Part shown: in pieces, positions 5,273 through 6,402 of the stretch
Numbering within the stretch: the stretch's first letter is position 1
How the letters are laid out: the number at the start of each line of letters is the position of its first letter
NCBI GenBank assembly: GCA_030670375.1
Contig: DAOVBT010000119.1
Span: 1 to 6,402, forward strand
Length of the DNA stretch: 6,402 nt
Direction of reading: 5' to 3'
From: Candidatus Aminicenantota bacterium
Lineage (GTDB): Bacteria; Acidobacteriota; Aminicenantia; Aminicenantales; Aminicenantaceae
Notes under the pieces: generated by a model
The model's database searches: none
Told to the model about the DNA's origin: nothing
What the model saw: only the letters and a program-made list of their open reading frames with translations
Position numbers and translations under genes: made by a program

Positions 5273-6402
5273 CTACTGGACCTTGATGTTGATCCGCTTG
5301 GTATCCGTGCCACCGTTTTGTGAATTCACCTGAACTTCGACCCAGCCCTGGCCCCCGTCCATCTTCACGAGAGCGCCGAAACGAAGAGTCTCCTTTCCCT
5401 TGAGCCAGAACTCTGTTCCTTTTTTTGTGATCAATTCCACCTGCGCGCTGGGATTGGATGGGTCGATGGAAGCCGAACCTTTGGGTACTTCGATCATCGA
5501 AATATTGTTCGATGTTGTGAGCATGATCTTGTCTTTGTCGACAAGTTTCAATTGTTTGGCTCTGTCTGAAGCAGTGGGGTAAACCCTGTCGTTTTTGACC
5601 GCTACCTCGATCCAGTAAAGGCTGTCCGCTGCGGGTCTCACCGTGATTTCCGCAACATCAACTTTGGGGAACTGACTGGCGCAGTACATCACGAACTGGG
5701 CATTTTTATAGGCTTCCTGCTCGATATACCGGGCAGGTGGGGTTCGGCGGATGTGTTTTTTCGGCGTACCGCCGATCCAAATCACACCGAGGTCGGGGTG
5801 ATCGACTTTATGCGGATTTATCCAACCTTCACCTGTGAGCTCGATGTCGATCCATTCGAGCATTTCTTCATCGGAAACACGGCCGTCACCGTCCATATCC
5901 GCATATTCAGCATTCGAACCCCAGAGCTCGATCAGATAACTGTAGGCGCCTAGCATGTAGTAGGTGGCCGCATGAGCCTGGCCGCTGAGTCCACCGATGG
6001 TGGGGCGGTAGTTTTTGAGAATTCGTGCTCCAGAAGTGACGATGGCTGTCTGGGTGTCCATATCGTGCTGATTGACCGGCGCCACCTGGCGGTCGAAAAG
6101 CTGGGCGTACTTGTTGGTTTCCCGCATCATGGCCAGGCGCTGCTCCTGCATCTCTTGCATTCGCTGGGCCTGTTCGGGGGACATGCCAGGCTGACGAACT
6201 GCCGGTGGAGCCTGGAACATGATCAAGCGGCCCGTATTGTGGTAGTGGAAACTGGCGAAGATATTCGGATGCTTGAGCTGAAACTCGAACACGTTCCGGC
6301 ATTCGGACTCTGACATCGGATAGGGATTCCCTGCCTGCAGGTTCCATCCGTAGGGAAAATTCCGGTTGGGATCTGGGCCCCCGATGTCGTCCTCGTTGAT
6401 CA
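5273..6402 (-). CDS. M14 zinc carboxypeptidase family protein, C-terminal 375 residues (5' end outside window)
   Basis: The frame is open to the right edge and ends at TAG (5273-5275). The Met at 6316 is internal: just before it, DPNRNFPYGW is encoded, the M14 substrate-binding NRNF motif (Arg13 of the visible part). The third zinc ligand is His52 in ASFHYHNTGR. The catalytic Glu is Glu158 in YSYLIELWG. The HxxE zinc motif and any signal peptide lie outside the window. Two additions stand out. A Met/Gln/Glu-rich helix of ~25 residues (~74-97, encoded 6110-6181) follows the zinc His. A canonical EF-hand loop, DMDGDGRVSDEE (168-179, encoded 5864-5899), comes ten residues after the catalytic Glu. 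A C-terminal beta-sandwich-like region (~248-375) follows, beginning EITVRPAADSLYWIEVAVKN, as seen in exported bacterial M14 enzymes. Expected role: removal of C-terminal residues from peptides, or another M14 amidase reaction. The M24 gene is 49 bp downstream. Confidence 0.9.
   Translation of the reverse strand, partial: INEDDIGGPDPNRNFPYGWNLQAGNPYPMSESECRNVFEFQLKHPNIFASFHYHNTGRLIMFQAPPAVRQPGMSPEQAQRMQEMQEQRLAMMRETNKYAQLFDRQVAPVNQHDMDTQTAIVTSGARILKNYRPTIGGLSGQAHAATYYMLGAYSYLIELWGSNAEYADMDGDGRVSDEEMLEWIDIELTGEGWINPHKVDHPDLGVIWIGGTPKKHIRRTPPARYIEQEAYKNAQFVMYCASQFPKVDVAEITVRPAADSLYWIEVAVKNDRVYPTASDRAKQLKLVDKDKIMLTTSNNISMIEVPKGSASIDPSNPSAQVELITKKGTEFWLKGKETLRFGALVKMDGGQGWVEVQVNSQNGGTDTKRINIKVQ
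5864..5899 (-). other. EF-hand calcium-binding loop within the M14 peptidase
   Basis: The 12-residue loop DMDGDGRVSDEE matches the EF-hand pattern at all key positions: Asp1, Asp3, Asp5, Gly6, a hydrophobic residue at 8 (Val) and Glu12. A helix-like stretch follows it (EMLEWIDIEL). It suggests calcium binding that steadies the region next to the catalytic Glu. Only one loop is visible, so it may be a lone, dockerin-like or structural site and not a paired EF-hand. Confidence 0.75.

Noticed and set aside
6314..6316. ATG at 6316 as the start of the M14-type gene
   Set aside because: The frame stays open to the window edge, and the 28 codons before this Met encode the conserved DPNRNFPYGW motif, so the Met is internal.
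5907..6347. Minus-strand open frame of 146 codons overlapping the M14 gene in another frame
   Set aside because: The composition is low-quality (Arg/Pro/Gly/Ser-rich), and the overlapping frame carries the M14 motifs NRNF, HYHNTGR and YSYLIELWG.

Overview
The window looks like ordinary chromosomal DNA from a diderm (Gram-negative-type) bacterium of moderate GC. It encodes an outer-membrane beta-barrel protein, exported peptidases with signal peptides, and a DsbA-like thioredoxin-fold protein. The style of these proteins (exported M24 and M14 peptidases of the kind I associate with Acidobacteriota/Aminicenantes and Bacteroidota) suggests an Acidobacteriota-like lineage. That placement is inference from memory and is not proven by the sequence. 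I see no mobile element, CRISPR array, tRNA or rRNA.

Layout. Positions 1-318 (+) hold the 3' end of a DsbA/thioredoxin-fold gene that enters from the left edge. Everything else is on the minus strand. Read in the direction of transcription (right to left), the order is: an M14 zinc carboxypeptidase whose 5' end lies beyond the right edge (6402-5273); an exported M24 metallopeptidase related to Xaa-Pro aminopeptidase/prolidase (5223-3874); a 113-bp intergenic region with a recognisable promoter; an outer-membrane beta-barrel protein of unknown function with an N-terminal CxxC domain (3760-2468); an OmpR-family response regulator (2456-1737); and its sensor histidine kinase (1747-320). The kinase gene and the DsbA-like gene converge, with one base between their stop codons.

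How it fits together. The barrel gene, regulator and kinase are packed like one operon: 11 nt between the first two, then an 11-nt overlap. The intergenic region before the barrel gene has three copies of GAATGT (ACATTC in the direction of transcription), two of them at the 11-bp period typical of OmpR/PhoB-family binding sites. They overlap the -35 position of a candidate promoter, with an A/T-rich block just upstream. The simplest reading is an operon controlled by its own regulator, which senses an unknown envelope signal and controls an uncharacterised outer-membrane protein. The two upstream peptidases are 49 bp apart and could be co-transcribed. Together they would trim peptides from both ends in the periplasm or outside the cell. 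The least described element is the barrel protein with its CxxC domain and arginine-rich C-terminus. The EF-hand loop inside the M14 peptidase is the other unusual feature.
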